Positions 1 through 7,648 of a DNA stretch of 64,000 bases are shown piece by piece. Made by a program: the position numbers and the translations under genes. Origin of the DNA: AV40 sp963817335 (GTDB lineage: Bacteria > Verrucomicrobiota > Verrucomicrobiia > Chthoniobacterales > UBA10450). Numbering within the stretch: the stretch's first letter is position 1; each line of letters starts with the position of its first letter. Where the stretch lies: positions 310,001 through 374,000 of the forward strand of contig CAWFNX010000005.1 of the NCBI GenBank assembly GCA_963817335.1, written 5' to 3'. The notes beneath the pieces were generated by a model. That model saw only the letters and a program-made list of their open reading frames with translations. It searched no databases and was not told the DNA's origin.

Positions 1-453
1 CGATCCGCCATCGCGCCCGAGCAAGGCGATTGTTTTTAGTTTGCGCGAGCGCGCTTCTTCAATCGCGCGCCGGATATTCTTTGATTTGCCGCTGGTGGTG
101 ATAGCGATCAGAACGTCGTCGGGATTGCCCAACGCCCGGATCTGCCGGGCAAAAATCTCATCGAATCCGTAATCGTTGCCGGTTGCAGTGATCAAACTGC
201 CGCCTTGCGAAAGGTTTATCGCCGGGTAGGGCCGCCGATCTTCGACAAACCGGCAGGCGAATTCAGTGCAAAAATCCGCCGCGTCGGCCGCGCTACCGCC
301 ATTTCCACACGCCAGCACTTTGTGACCAGTCGTTAGGCAATCTGTAATCAGATCGGCTGATCTTGCGATCTGGGTTTCCAGCTCCGCAATCGACTGCAAG
401 GTTTTCGTCGCCGCTCCGATCGCGCTCTTCAGAATTTCAGATGAACTCCGCAT
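1..453 (-). CDS. gmhA: Phosphoheptose isomerase (SIS domain), 3' end outside window
   Basis: Sedoheptulose-7-phosphate isomerase, first step of ADP-heptose synthesis for LPS inner core; cytosolic. The 151 visible codons from the ATG at 453 read as a SIS-domain protein. The signature CGNGGSAADAADF lies near residues 49-61, followed by the TATGNDYGF segment and the ITTSGKSKN phosphosugar loop, which together point to GmhA rather than another SIS isomerase. The C-terminus runs off the window edge. The start lies only 12 bp after the 3' end of tRNA-Val on the same strand, so the two may be cotranscribed. A DiaA-like SIS protein is the main alternative, less likely because the GmhA-type substrate loop is complete. 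Confidence 0.88.
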   Translation of the reverse strand, partial: MRSSSEILKSAIGAATKTLQSIAELETQIARSADLITDCLTTGHKVLACGNGGSAADAADFCTEFACRFVEDRRPYPAINLSQGGSLITATGNDYGFDEIFARQIRALGNPDDVLIAITTSGKSKNIRRAIEEARSRKLKTIALLGRDGGS

Positions 454-465
454 GACGGGTAAAAA

Positions 466-540
<75 letters not shown>

Positions 541-552
541 GATTTTGAAGCA

Positions 553-587
553 GTGACAAGTGACCAGTGATGAGTGATGAGTCAAGC
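553..587 (+). repeat. Degenerate heptamer tandem array, GTGANNA type
   Basis: Four consecutive 7-bp units matching GTGANNA start at 553, 560, 567 and 574. A fifth, weaker unit (GTCAAGC) starts at 581. The array fills the short gap between the HTH-receiver gene and tRNA-Val. The period is exactly 7 with no indels. No inverted partner is seen nearby, unlike the other three heptamer arrays in this window. Confidence 0.7.
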
Positions 588-630
588 GCGGGATGCTTGG
601 CCCAGCATAGCCTTCGAAAGCGCTTCGACT

Positions 631-1182
631 TTAAGCGGCGAGTTTGACCGCTTCCTTGTGGCCGAGAATTCGAACGGTTTCTTTCAATTGCTCGACCTTG
701 AGCGGCTTTTTCAAAACCGTAATTGGTCCTTTCGCCAGAATGCGGTCGAGCATCGCGCTGTCGGGATAACCGGTAATAATAACGATTGAGCACTCGGGCT
801 GATCTTTTTTGATCGTATCGTAGACGTCATCGGCCGGACCATCTGGTAGCTTCAAATCGAGAAAGCAAAGGTCGAATTTCTGTTTTTCCATTGCCGCCAG
901 CGCTTCCTTGACCGTGCCGACCACAACGCGACTGAAACCGATTTTGCGGAGGAACAGTTTGAACAAATTTTGCAGGCTTTCGTCGTCGTCGACGACGAGC
1001 ACGGTAGGTTGGCCGGATTTGTCTTCTTTAAGAATATCTTTGTCGAGAGAGGATTTTTTGATACGCCAGCGGCCGCCGATTTGGATGGCCGGGAGCTGTC
1101 CCCGCTGGACCAGATAGTAAACGGTAGGCAACGGGATCCGGAGGTATTTGGCCGTTTCCTTGACCGTTAGGAGGTTGTGCAT
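631..1182 (-). CDS. HTH (excisionase-type) - receiver domain fusion regulator
   Basis: Small 183-aa regulator. Residues about 3-52 are a MerR/excisionase-type helix-turn-helix (HTH_17: TVKETAKYLRI, then VYYLVQRGQLPAIQIGGRWRI). Residues about 59-175 are a CheY-like receiver with acidic pocket D65-D67, phosphoacceptor D109, T137 and K159. DNA binding is therefore N-terminal to the receiver, the reverse of ordinary response regulators. ATG 1182 is chosen because it opens directly into the HTH; an in-frame TTG at 1218 would add 12 residues that resemble nothing. No partner kinase lies next to it. Target genes are unknown. Confidence 0.85.
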   Translation of the reverse strand: MHNLLTVKETAKYLRIPLPTVYYLVQRGQLPAIQIGGRWRIKKSSLDKDILKEDKSGQPTVLVVDDDESLQNLFKLFLRKIGFSRVVVGTVKEALAAMEKQKFDLCFLDLKLPDGPADDVYDTIKKDQPECSIVIITGYPDSAMLDRILAKGPITVLKKPLKVEQLKETVRILGHKEAVKLAA

Positions 1183-1238
1183 GTTTGGAAAATCACCAAT
1201 TCGCGGGAAAATGGGCAAGACATTTCGCTCGCCCTAGC

Positions 1239-1264
1239 ATTATAAATTCTAGAATAGGTGTCAA
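1239..1264 (-). promoter_or_regulatory. Candidate sigma-70 promoter for the HTH-receiver gene
   Basis: On the minus strand a perfect TTGACA (1259-1264) precedes a perfect TATAAT (1239-1244). The spacer is only 14 bp, well short of the optimal 17, so this is a tentative call. It sits about 57 bp upstream of the ATG at 1182, in an AT-rich patch that stands out from its surroundings. Confidence 0.4.
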
Positions 1265-1367
1265 TCTTTCTTTGGGCCTTATTTGGCCTAACCGGTGGCC
1301 TGTCTGGGCCGCCCGAGGCACTCGCGACTGGACAATGCCCGGCCTGAGGGTGACTATTCGATCCTCG

Positions 1368-1976
1368 ATGAGCGCGCTTTTCTTCAAGCGATTCCTGAAA
1401 CGGCCGTTTCAAATCGCCTCGATCGTCCCCAGCTCAAAGGCACTGGTCGAACGTGTTTCAGACAAGATCGACTTCGACCAAGCCCGGGTGATCGCCGAGT
1501 ACGGCCCGGGCGAAGGGGTCCATTCCCGGGAAATCGCGCGCCGAATGCGGCCGGATTGCCAGTTGCTTCTGTTTGAAATCGATGCGGCATTTTCGCGCGA
1601 TTTACGCCGCCAATTCAGTGACGATGCCCGTGTCCACGTGATCAATGACAACGCGGCGCACTTGCAGCGCGAACTTAATCGCCGCGGAATTGAAGCCTGC
1701 GACTATATCGTGTCTGGAATTCCCTTCAGCATTCTTCAGATCGACAAGAAGCGGGCGCTTCTTCAGCAAACCCACGATGCGCTTGCACCCGGCGGACGAT
1801 TTATCATTTATCAGGTCACGAACGAGTTGAAGCAGCACGCCAAAATTTTCGAGCACGCTCAATCCGAATATTTTCTGCAAAATATTCCTCCGATGTTTAT
1901 CACCGTTTTCGAAAGGGCTAACGGCCGAAACGGCGAGGCCCAGGTCGCGGCTGCGGCATCCAGCTTTCGCAGATAA
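1368..1976 (+). CDS. SAM-dependent methyltransferase, phospholipid N-methyltransferase/KsgA-like
   Basis: 202-aa class I methyltransferase. The start region (FFKRFLKRPFQIASIVPSSKAL) is the pattern seen in bacterial PmtA-type phosphatidylethanolamine N-methyltransferases, followed by the SAM motif VIAEYGPGEGVHSREI (motif I) and an acidic FEID (motif II). IVSGIPFSIL occupies the place of motif IV. A membrane-lipid substrate is inferred from family resemblance; an rRNA adenine dimethyltransferase is less likely because the NPPY/NLPY motif is replaced. ATG 1368 fits the family N-terminus; upstream in-frame codons are not protein-like. It ends 3 bp before fumC, so cotranscription is likely. Confidence 0.75.
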   Translation: MSALFFKRFLKRPFQIASIVPSSKALVERVSDKIDFDQARVIAEYGPGEGVHSREIARRMRPDCQLLLFEIDAAFSRDLRRQFSDDARVHVINDNAAHLQRELNRRGIEACDYIVSGIPFSILQIDKKRALLQQTHDALAPGGRFIIYQVTNELKQHAKIFEHAQSEYFLQNIPPMFITVFERANGRNGEAQVAAAASSFRR

Positions 1977-1979
1977 CGC

Positions 1980-3401
1980 ATGAGCGGTGGCGGCGGAATG
2001 CGGATGGAAAAAGATTCGATGGGCGAGATGTCGCTCCCCGAAGGGGCGCTTTATGGCGCATCCACTCAACGCGCGGTTCTCAATTTTCCGGTCAGTGGTT
2101 ACCGTTTTCCTCGGCCGTTTATTCGCGCACTTGGCTTAATCAAATGGGCGGCCGCCCAGGCCAATCACGATCTCGGTTTGCTCGACGCCGAACGCGCGGC
2201 CTTGATCGTTCAGGCGGCCGAAGAAGTGATCGAAGGAAAACTGGACCAACATTTTCCGCTCGACATTTTCCAGACTGGCTCGGGCACGAGCACGAACACC
2301 AACGCAAACGAAGTCATCGCCAATCGCTGCGCGCAATTGGCCGGCAAACCAATCGGTTCCCGCGAACTGGTTCATCCGAACGATCACGTAAACATGGGTC
2401 AATCGAGCAATGACGTGATTCCAACGGCGATCCACATTAGCGCCGCCGAACAATTGAAAAACCACCTGGTGCCGGCCTTGGGAAAGCTGCACGCCGCGCT
2501 GGACGCTAAGGCCAAGGAATTTTGGGACATTATTAAGATTGGCCGGACCCATTTGATGGATGCAACTCCGGTCCGACTCGGCCAGGAATTTTCCGGTTAC
2601 GCCCAGCAAGTCGCCTATGGAAAACAGCGCGCGGAGAAAGCGATCGAAGTCCTGCGCGAAGTCGCGCTCGGCGGCACCGCGGTGGGGACTGGGTTGAATC
2701 GTAACGTCAATCTTCCGAAAAAGGCTCTCCGCCACATCGAACAACGGACCGGCATCGCCTTTTACGAAGCGAAAGACCATTTTGAAGCGCAGGGCGGGAA
2801 GGACGCAGTCGTCGAAGCGAGCGGCCAACTCAAGACCATTGCCACGAGTTTATTTAAGATCGCCAACGACATTCGGTTGCTGGGGAGCGGTCCACGCTGC
2901 GGCATCGGCGAAATCCAATTGCCGGCGACGCAGCCGGGAAGTTCGATCATGCCCGGCAAAGTCAATCCGGTGATGAGCGAATCGATGATGATGGTTTGCG
3001 CCGAAGTTTTCGGTAACGACACCGCGATCACCTGGGCCGGGGCCAACGGAAATTTCGAGCTCAACGTCATGATGCCGGTGATGGCGCACGATCTTCTCGA
3101 CTCGATCCGGATTCTCGCCAATGTGGTCGACGCTTTCTGCGAAAAGTGCGTTACGGGAATCAAGGCGAACAAGGAGCGCTGCGCAGAGTTGGTTGAACTT
3201 TCCATGGCCATGGTCACCGCGCTCGCCCCTAAAATCGGTTACGATAAGGCTGCGGAGATCGCCAAGGAGAGTGTTCGCACCGGCAAAACGGTGCGGGAGC
3301 TTTGCCGCGAGAAAAAAATCTTGCCGGAAAAAGAACTCGAGAGCGCGCTGGACGCGGTTTCGATGAGTGAGCCCGGGGGCAGCGGATCGGCGGGCGGTTG
3401 A
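1980..3401 (+). CDS. fumC: Class II fumarate hydratase
   Basis: Iron-independent fumarase, interconverting fumarate and L-malate in the TCA cycle. The 473-aa length is normal for class II. Seen in order: SGTSTNTNANEV, the HPNDHVNMGQSSND substrate segment, KIGRTHLMDATPV with the catalytic His, and the lyase signature GSSIMPGKVNPVM near residue 320. The family N-terminus (RMEKDSMGEMSLPEGALYG) is intact. ATG 1980 is used; ATG 1998 is also possible and gives a more typical N-terminus. Follows the methyltransferase by 3 bp and precedes a secreted protein by 2 bp. Confidence 0.95.
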   Translation: MSGGGGMRMEKDSMGEMSLPEGALYGASTQRAVLNFPVSGYRFPRPFIRALGLIKWAAAQANHDLGLLDAERAALIVQAAEEVIEGKLDQHFPLDIFQTGSGTSTNTNANEVIANRCAQLAGKPIGSRELVHPNDHVNMGQSSNDVIPTAIHISAAEQLKNHLVPALGKLHAALDAKAKEFWDIIKIGRTHLMDATPVRLGQEFSGYAQQVAYGKQRAEKAIEVLREVALGGTAVGTGLNRNVNLPKKALRHIEQRTGIAFYEAKDHFEAQGGKDAVVEASGQLKTIATSLFKIANDIRLLGSGPRCGIGEIQLPATQPGSSIMPGKVNPVMSESMMMVCAEVFGNDTAITWAGANGNFELNVMMPVMAHDLLDSIRILANVVDAFCEKCVTGIKANKERCAELVELSMAMVTALAPKIGYDKAAEIAKESVRTGKTVRELCREKKILPEKELESALDAVSMSEPGGSGSAGG

Positions 3402-3403
3402 AG

Positions 3404-3910
3404 ATGCCGGTCCGCCAATTAATCGTGTGGCTGGCTTTGGCGATTGGCCTAACGAATTCGATTTCCGCGGCGGACAATCGGCCCGACGTGGCCCAGATCA
3501 TTACCAAATCGGACGCGTCCGATATTTTAGGCGAGGCGGTCAAGGATCCAAGCCCGCGTAGCGGGGAAGGAGCTGACGGTTATTATTCGAAATGCAATTA
3601 CTACAGCGTGCGGCGCGGCAGATCGCTGGTGATTCGTCTCCAGTTGCCGGGACCGAATGCGATTGCCCCGGACAAGGAACTCCAGTTGGTCGCGGCCGCC
3701 AACGGGGCAATGGAAAGTGTGTCCGGCATTGGCGACGTCGCGCAAATGTTCACCACCGGCGGCGAAACTGGATTCGCATCGCGAGTGTTGATGCTGTATG
3801 TCGTCAAAGGCGGCGCGTTCATGACCATCGGTGTGAGCGGGTTCACCAACGACGCCGTGGCCCTCGAGAAGGCGAAAACGGTCGCTCAAAAACTGGTCGA
3901 CCATCTTTGA
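3404..3910 (+). CDS. Exported protein of unknown function
   Basis: 168 aa with a clear N-terminal signal peptide (VRQLIVWLALAIGLTNSISA, cleavage expected near residue 22). The mature part begins with a DVAQIITKSDASDILGEAV segment and contains a single Cys in SKCNYYS. That pattern is common in small lipocalin- or DUF3558-like periplasmic proteins, but I cannot assign a family. ATG 3404 is 2 bp past the fumC stop; a TTG at 3398 is the alternative. No partner is evident from context beyond probable cotranscription with fumC. Confidence 0.7.
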   Translation: MPVRQLIVWLALAIGLTNSISAADNRPDVAQIITKSDASDILGEAVKDPSPRSGEGADGYYSKCNYYSVRRGRSLVIRLQLPGPNAIAPDKELQLVAAANGAMESVSGIGDVAQMFTTGGETGFASRVLMLYVVKGGAFMTIGVSGFTNDAVALEKAKTVAQKLVDHL

Positions 3911-3941
3911 CCGCAACCCGGTGCGAGTTTAGATCGACAAC

Positions 3942-4319
3942 ATGGTGGCCAAACTTGATGGACCGCAATTTTCTGGCGGCGCCAATATCGCGATCAAATG
4001 TCCATCGCACACCTACGAGCAAACGGTGGCGTTTTATCGAGATACCCTTGCGCTCCCGCTGATCGAAGAGGAAACGGACGGCTGCATTTTCCAATTTGGA
4101 CCAAATCGCCTTTGGATCGATAAAGTTCCGAACCTCAGTCATCCCGATATCTGGCTCGAGATTGAAACCAACGACACCGAATCGGCCGCGGCATTTTTAA
4201 AAATTCATGGGGTCGCGCGGCGCGACGAAGTGGAGAACCTGCGGGAGGATTTTAATGGCTTTTTCATTGCCGAGCCGAGCGGAGTCGTTCACCTCGTCGT
4301 CGGTCCGGAAGAAGTCTGA
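3942..4319 (+). CDS. VOC-fold (glyoxalase/bleomycin-resistance-like) protein
   Basis: 125-aa single-domain vicinal-oxygen-chelate protein. It shows the paired beta-alpha-beta-beta-beta layout: ANIAIKCPSHTYEQTVAFYRDTLALPL, then WLEIETNDTESAAAFLKIHG, ending in FFIAEPSGVVHLVVGP. The metal ligands normal for glyoxalase I are not all evident, so the substrate is not predictable. Starts 31 bp after the exported protein, same strand. Confidence 0.78.
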   Translation: MVAKLDGPQFSGGANIAIKCPSHTYEQTVAFYRDTLALPLIEEETDGCIFQFGPNRLWIDKVPNLSHPDIWLEIETNDTESAAAFLKIHGVARRDEVENLREDFNGFFIAEPSGVVHLVVGPEEV

Positions 4320-4332
4320 AGCGAGCCTGATT

Positions 4333-4875
4333 TTAGGCGTGCCAGCCCATGACGGTGAGGTCGCGTTCGACGTCGTCGAGACGAGCAACACGGGGCAACA
4401 AGCCCCACTTTTCGAACCCAAGCTCGGCAAACAACCGCAGGCTTGCCTGATTATGAGCGAAAATCAGTCCCACAATCGCGATGATGCCGAGTCCTGGCGT
4501 CCGCGAGATCGCTTCGGCAAGCAGGGCGCGACCAACTCCGCGTCGCCGGAATTTTTCATCGACGTAGACGCTCACTTCCGCGGTGTCGCGATAAGCGCAC
4601 CTCGGCAGAAATGATTTTAGGGTCAACCAGCCCGCAATTCTGCCGTCCATCTCCAAGACCCAAAATGGGTGACGATCGGGAGAATGGTCTTTCAGCCAAT
4701 TTCGCCTGCTTTTCAATGTCACGGGTTCGAGTTGGGCGGTCGACGCGCGGGTGGCGATGGCGGCGTTGTAGATTTGAATGATCGCCGGCAGATCAGATTC
4801 GCGCGCGTCGCGAATCTTCATTTCATGCTTTGTTGCTGCCGCCCGCGATGGTTTTTCAGTAGTGACTGCGCTCAT
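4333..4875 (-). CDS. GNAT acetyltransferase, phosphinothricin acetyltransferase-like
   Basis: 180-aa N-acetyltransferase. From about residue 20 it reads as the PAT/MnaT subgroup: IRDARESDLPAIIQIYNAAI, VSVYVDEKFRRRGVGRALL with the acetyl-CoA loop RRRGVG, and IFAHNQASLRLFAELGFEKWGLLP. In known members the substrates are phosphinothricin or methionine derivatives; the actual substrate here is unknown. The ATG overlaps the stop of the upstream hydrolase gene as ATGA, so translation is probably coupled. Last gene of a four-gene minus-strand operon. Confidence 0.85.
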   Translation of the reverse strand: MSAVTTEKPSRAAATKHEMKIRDARESDLPAIIQIYNAAIATRASTAQLEPVTLKSRRNWLKDHSPDRHPFWVLEMDGRIAGWLTLKSFLPRCAYRDTAEVSVYVDEKFRRRGVGRALLAEAISRTPGLGIIAIVGLIFAHNQASLRLFAELGFEKWGLLPRVARLDDVERDLTVMGWHA

Positions 4876-5717
4876 GCCGCCGGGAAAAACGCGCTCTCAA
4901 AAGTAGGCTGAAAATGTCCGCGCACGGTTTCACCGATTCGAAAGCATGGGCTGACTTCTGATTGGGTCGCGCAAAAAAGTTCGATGTCGATCTTGCCGGA
5001 TTTACCGAGGGTGTTGCGAACCGTCTGGAGGGCGAGTTCCGGGGTATTGCAATCCCGGCTGAGATGTCCGAGGACAACTCGATCGATTTTTCCCGGCAAC
5101 AGTTCTTCGATCACCGTCGCCGCCGCGTTGTTGGATAAATGTCCGTGACGGGATTGGATTCGTTGCTTCACCGGCCACGGTCGATGGGTGTCGCTTTGCA
5201 AAAGTTTCTCGTCGTGATTCGTCTCGATGACCAGGGTATGAACCTGGCGCAACCGCTCCACGATCATTTTGGTCGCGTAACCAAGATCAGTGATAAAGCC
5301 TAGGCCGCTCGCTCCGGCATAAAACGCGAAGCCAACCGGATCGACCGCGTCATGCGGCACCGGGAAAGCTTGGACCGTGATGTCGCAAATCTTGAACTCA
5401 GAGCCGGTGCGAAAAATTCGCCACCGCCGATGTTGGCCCAGGGTACAACCGTAGCGGACTGCTTCCGCGGTTTGGGAATTTGCGTAAATCGGGATGTCGA
5501 GTTTGCGGCAAAGAACCTCCAGGCCGCAAACGTGATCGCCATGTTCGTGAGTAAGCAACACCCCGTCGAGCTGTTCCGGCATTACGCCGCATTGCTCGAG
5601 CCGAAGGGTGATTTGGCGCGCGCTGAGTCCGCCATCGACCAAAATTCTGCAATGGTCGGTCGCGATCAGCGCGCTGTTGCCCCCACTGCCGCTCCCGAGC
5701 ATCGTCAAACTGAACAC
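4872..5717 (-). CDS. Metallo-beta-lactamase-fold hydrolase, YycJ/WalJ-like
   Basis: 281 aa. It opens with FSLTMLGSGSGGNS, typical of the YycJ/WalJ branch, and carries the zinc motif HEHGDH (H57, H59, D61, H62). Later metal-ligand regions are HDAVDPVGF, FITDLGYAT, ETNHD and LGHLSRDCN. WalJ-like proteins have been linked to DNA-end processing and cell-wall coordination; the role here is not known. Start is GTG 5717, which gives the family-typical N-terminus; the first ATG, at 5702, would remove the first strand. 37 bp downstream of the unknown 237-aa gene and overlapping the acetyltransferase by ATGA. Confidence 0.82.
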   Translation of the reverse strand: MFSLTMLGSGSGGNSALIATDHCRILVDGGLSARQITLRLEQCGVMPEQLDGVLLTHEHGDHVCGLEVLCRKLDIPIYANSQTAEAVRYGCTLGQHRRWRIFRTGSEFKICDITVQAFPVPHDAVDPVGFAFYAGASGLGFITDLGYATKMIVERLRQVHTLVIETNHDEKLLQSDTHRPWPVKQRIQSRHGHLSNNAAATVIEELLPGKIDRVVLGHLSRDCNTPELALQTVRNTLGKSGKIDIELFCATQSEVSPCFRIGETVRGHFQPTFESAFFPAA

Positions 5718-5754
5718 GATCGGTATTTAGCGACTGCGTATCGGTTTTCGCAAA

Positions 5755-6468
5755 TTAAAATCGCAAGAGCGGACGAGTTTTTGCGGGCGGCAACGCCAAG
5801 ATCCGATTTTTCTTGTCGGTGTATTCGAGCGAGCGAAATAGTCGGATTTCTTCGACCCGGCGAAACGCGTTCAGAGTATCAAGATACCAAGTGTAGCTCG
5901 CAGCCAGTCCGTTCGTTTCTGCGTAACGCGCGCGAAGGTTTCGGTCAGCGAAAGCGTCCGGACACTGGCGGCTGAAGAGGTGGAACCGGAGCCATCGGCG
6001 GTCGGTCTGCGACACGCGCTGGGTTTTTCGGAAAAACGCCACGAACAAAAGTAAAACCAGGTAGGTATCCACCTGGGCCTGCAACTCCAGGTTGCGGGCA
6101 AAATCTTCGGAGCCAATTTCGCGCGCGCCGTTGTTGAACTGAAGGGCGGCATGCAGCGCATGGTTGATTTCTTCCACGAAGGCGATCAACGAACGGATGT
6201 TGCGATCGCTCAGGCCGGCCCGGGGATCGTGGCGCTCAAGCTGTTCGATCATCCAGCGGGAATAATAAATACCAACGTAAAGGCGGTCGTTGGCCGTCCG
6301 CAGAAATGTGCGGGCGAGCTCGCTCAATTCGCGCGCGGATCTGCCGGCCAGAATCGACAATTCCCGGCACCGGCGCCCGTCGATCAGGCAATCCTCGAGA
6401 TTAATCCCGACCTGGGCATAGGTTTGCTCAAATAATCTCTGGATTTGGCTGAAGAGAGTTTCGTTCAC
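5755..6468 (-). CDS. Conserved-looking alpha-helical protein, unknown function
   Basis: 237 aa, unrecognised. No signal peptide is seen; composition predicts mostly helix. A hydrophobic run (TYLVLLLFVAFF) near the middle could be one buried or membrane helix. Rich in Arg and aromatic residues. GTG start at 6468 overlaps the stop of the next upstream gene as GTGA, which indicates tight coupling with that equally unknown protein; they probably work together. The coding frame is supported by the coupling and by absence of a better frame on either strand. Confidence 0.6.
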   Translation of the reverse strand: MNETLFSQIQRLFEQTYAQVGINLEDCLIDGRRCRELSILAGRSARELSELARTFLRTANDRLYVGIYYSRWMIEQLERHDPRAGLSDRNIRSLIAFVEEINHALHAALQFNNGAREIGSEDFARNLELQAQVDTYLVLLLFVAFFRKTQRVSQTDRRWLRFHLFSRQCPDAFADRNLRARYAETNGLAASYTWYLDTLNAFRRVEEIRLFRSLEYTDKKNRILALPPAKTRPLLRF

Positions 6469-7154
6469 AAAACCAGCGGTCGCGCATCTTCATCGAGATG
6501 AAGCAGGCGATCCGAAAGATCGTTCAGGGCGAGGCGCACGTCGTGAAAACGGTCCGCCAGGCCGGTGAAGACGTCGGTTAGTTCGCAGCGACGCGCAGTT
6601 TCATGGGAGGCGACCAATTGATAATTAGTGCGTCCGACATTTTCGTAGAAATCAATGTCTGGCGCGCCCCGCAAGCTCCGACGCTGAGTATTCTCGTGAA
6701 AAATTCCGGTGATAAAGAGGGAATAATTTCCGACATGAGCGCGAAGCAGAAATGTTTGTTCCGGCGTCGCCCGAGTGAGGGCAATCAGCATGTCGGAAAT
6801 GTATTGGTGCGCGTAAGCGTGAGCCATATCGGAGGTTTGCAACTGATTGGCGCGCGAAAAAGTCTCCAGCAACGAACCGATGTAGTCGGAGAGTTTTCGG
6901 TCCCCAATTCCGGCTTGCTGCAAAACACGCCGGGCCAGAACGTAGAAATAAAATTGCGACGAGATGCGCAAATGTCCGGCGTTCGAAAGAATCGTTTCGA
7001 CCAGAAGCGGATGATCGAGGACGGAGTCGCGCGTTTCCGAATCACTCAAGAGATCGACCAGGGAAACGCTATCAGTTCGAGAGCGGGAAAGAGTGCGAAC
7101 GATGAAATCGAAATCCGCGGCGGTAAACCGTGCCCGACAATTAGCCCTAATCAT
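6465..7154 (-). CDS. Alpha-helical protein of unknown function, partner of the 237-aa protein
   Basis: 229 aa, unrecognised. ATG 7154 is preceded by a strong AAGGAAGG ribosome site, which decides the start against a longer upstream reading. Predicted helical and soluble: HPLLVETILSNAG, FYFYVLARRVLQQAGI, SDYIGSLLETFSRA, and a central HAYAHQYISDMLIALTRA segment. First gene of the operon 7154-4333 (unknown 229, unknown 237, MBL hydrolase, acetyltransferase). Both unknown proteins have Arg/Leu-rich helices, but I see no metal-binding or catalytic motif. Confidence 0.65.
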   Translation of the reverse strand: MIRANCRARFTAADFDFIVRTLSRSRTDSVSLVDLLSDSETRDSVLDHPLLVETILSNAGHLRISSQFYFYVLARRVLQQAGIGDRKLSDYIGSLLETFSRANQLQTSDMAHAYAHQYISDMLIALTRATPEQTFLLRAHVGNYSLFITGIFHENTQRRSLRGAPDIDFYENVGRTNYQLVASHETARRCELTDVFTGLADRFHDVRLALNDLSDRLLHLDEDARPLVL

Positions 7155-7270
7155 CGCGCCTTCCTTTCCCAAGCATTGACGATGCCGCTGCCAACTTTGT
7201 TCAAGGCGACGTTTATTTCGGAGCGAGCTCGGAGTCAAGAAAGTCTGGCGCCAAAAATGGGAAAACCTCG

Positions 7271-7336
7271 AACGCCCAACGCCCAACAGCGAACGTCGAA
7301 CAGGTTGCATTCAGCGTTGGATGTTGGACGTTGACC
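7271..7336. repeat. Inverted pair of degenerate heptamer arrays, AACNNNN / GTTGNNN
   Basis: Five 7-bp units beginning AAC start at 7271, 7278, 7285, 7292 and 7299. After 10 bp, three units beginning GTTG start at 7316, 7323 and 7330. The two halves are roughly reverse complementary (AAC facing GTT), so the element could fold as a long imperfect hairpin. It lies between the 229-aa gene and tRNA-Ser. A separate GC-rich hairpin (arms AGTCCGGTCCG and CGGACGGACT, 7340-7365) follows directly. The rest of 7155-7412 shows no gene. Confidence 0.7.
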
Positions 7337-7412
7337 GCCAGTCCGGTCCGCCAGTCGGACGGACTCGTCCTGTGGCGAGCTCGGACCGTTCGACGTTTTC
7401 TTTCACAACCGA

Positions 7413-7502
7413 GGAAGGGTGGCTGAGTCCGGTTTAAGGCACTCGACTCGAAATCGAGCGTGGGGTAACCCACCGTGGGTTCGAATCCCACCCCTTCCGC
7501 CA
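7413..7502 (+). tRNA. tRNA-Ser(CGA)
   Basis: 90-nt class II tRNA. Acceptor GGAAGGG pairs with CCCTTCC, discriminator G, encoded CCA at 7500-7502. The anticodon arm CTCGA/TCGAG surrounds loop CTCGAAA, anticodon CGA, so it reads UCG. The long extra arm between 7458 and 7475 and the TTCGAAT T-loop are as expected for serine. Confidence 0.95.
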
Positions 7503-7618
7503 GCCTTCAAGGCGGGCCAAAAGTTTTGATTTTTCCGTCGGCGCTCAAAGACTACGGCTTGGCAGGCCAGCTCTAGCCGGAGCCAACGCACAGCGTTGGA
7601 TAATCCCACCCCTTCCGC
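7484..7618 (+). repeat. 17-bp direct repeat of the tRNA-Ser 3' end (att-like)
   Basis: The last 17 bases of the tRNA body before CA (7484-7500, AATCCCACCCCTTCCGC) recur exactly at 7602-7618. This is the arrangement left by an integrase acting at a tRNA 3' end. Only about 100 bp separate the copies and no integrase is present, so if this was an integration site the element has been lost. The gap 7503-7601 contains no gene. Confidence 0.6.
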
Positions 7619-7648
7619 GCCAGCGAATTTAGCCATATCTTCGGCGGC

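Noticed and set aside
553..587. CRISPR-like array
   Set aside because: Unit is 7 bp with no spacers and no cas genes in the window.
604..630. Terminator hairpin after the HTH-receiver gene
   Set aside because: Only short 5-bp arms (TCGAA/TTCGA) without a T-run.
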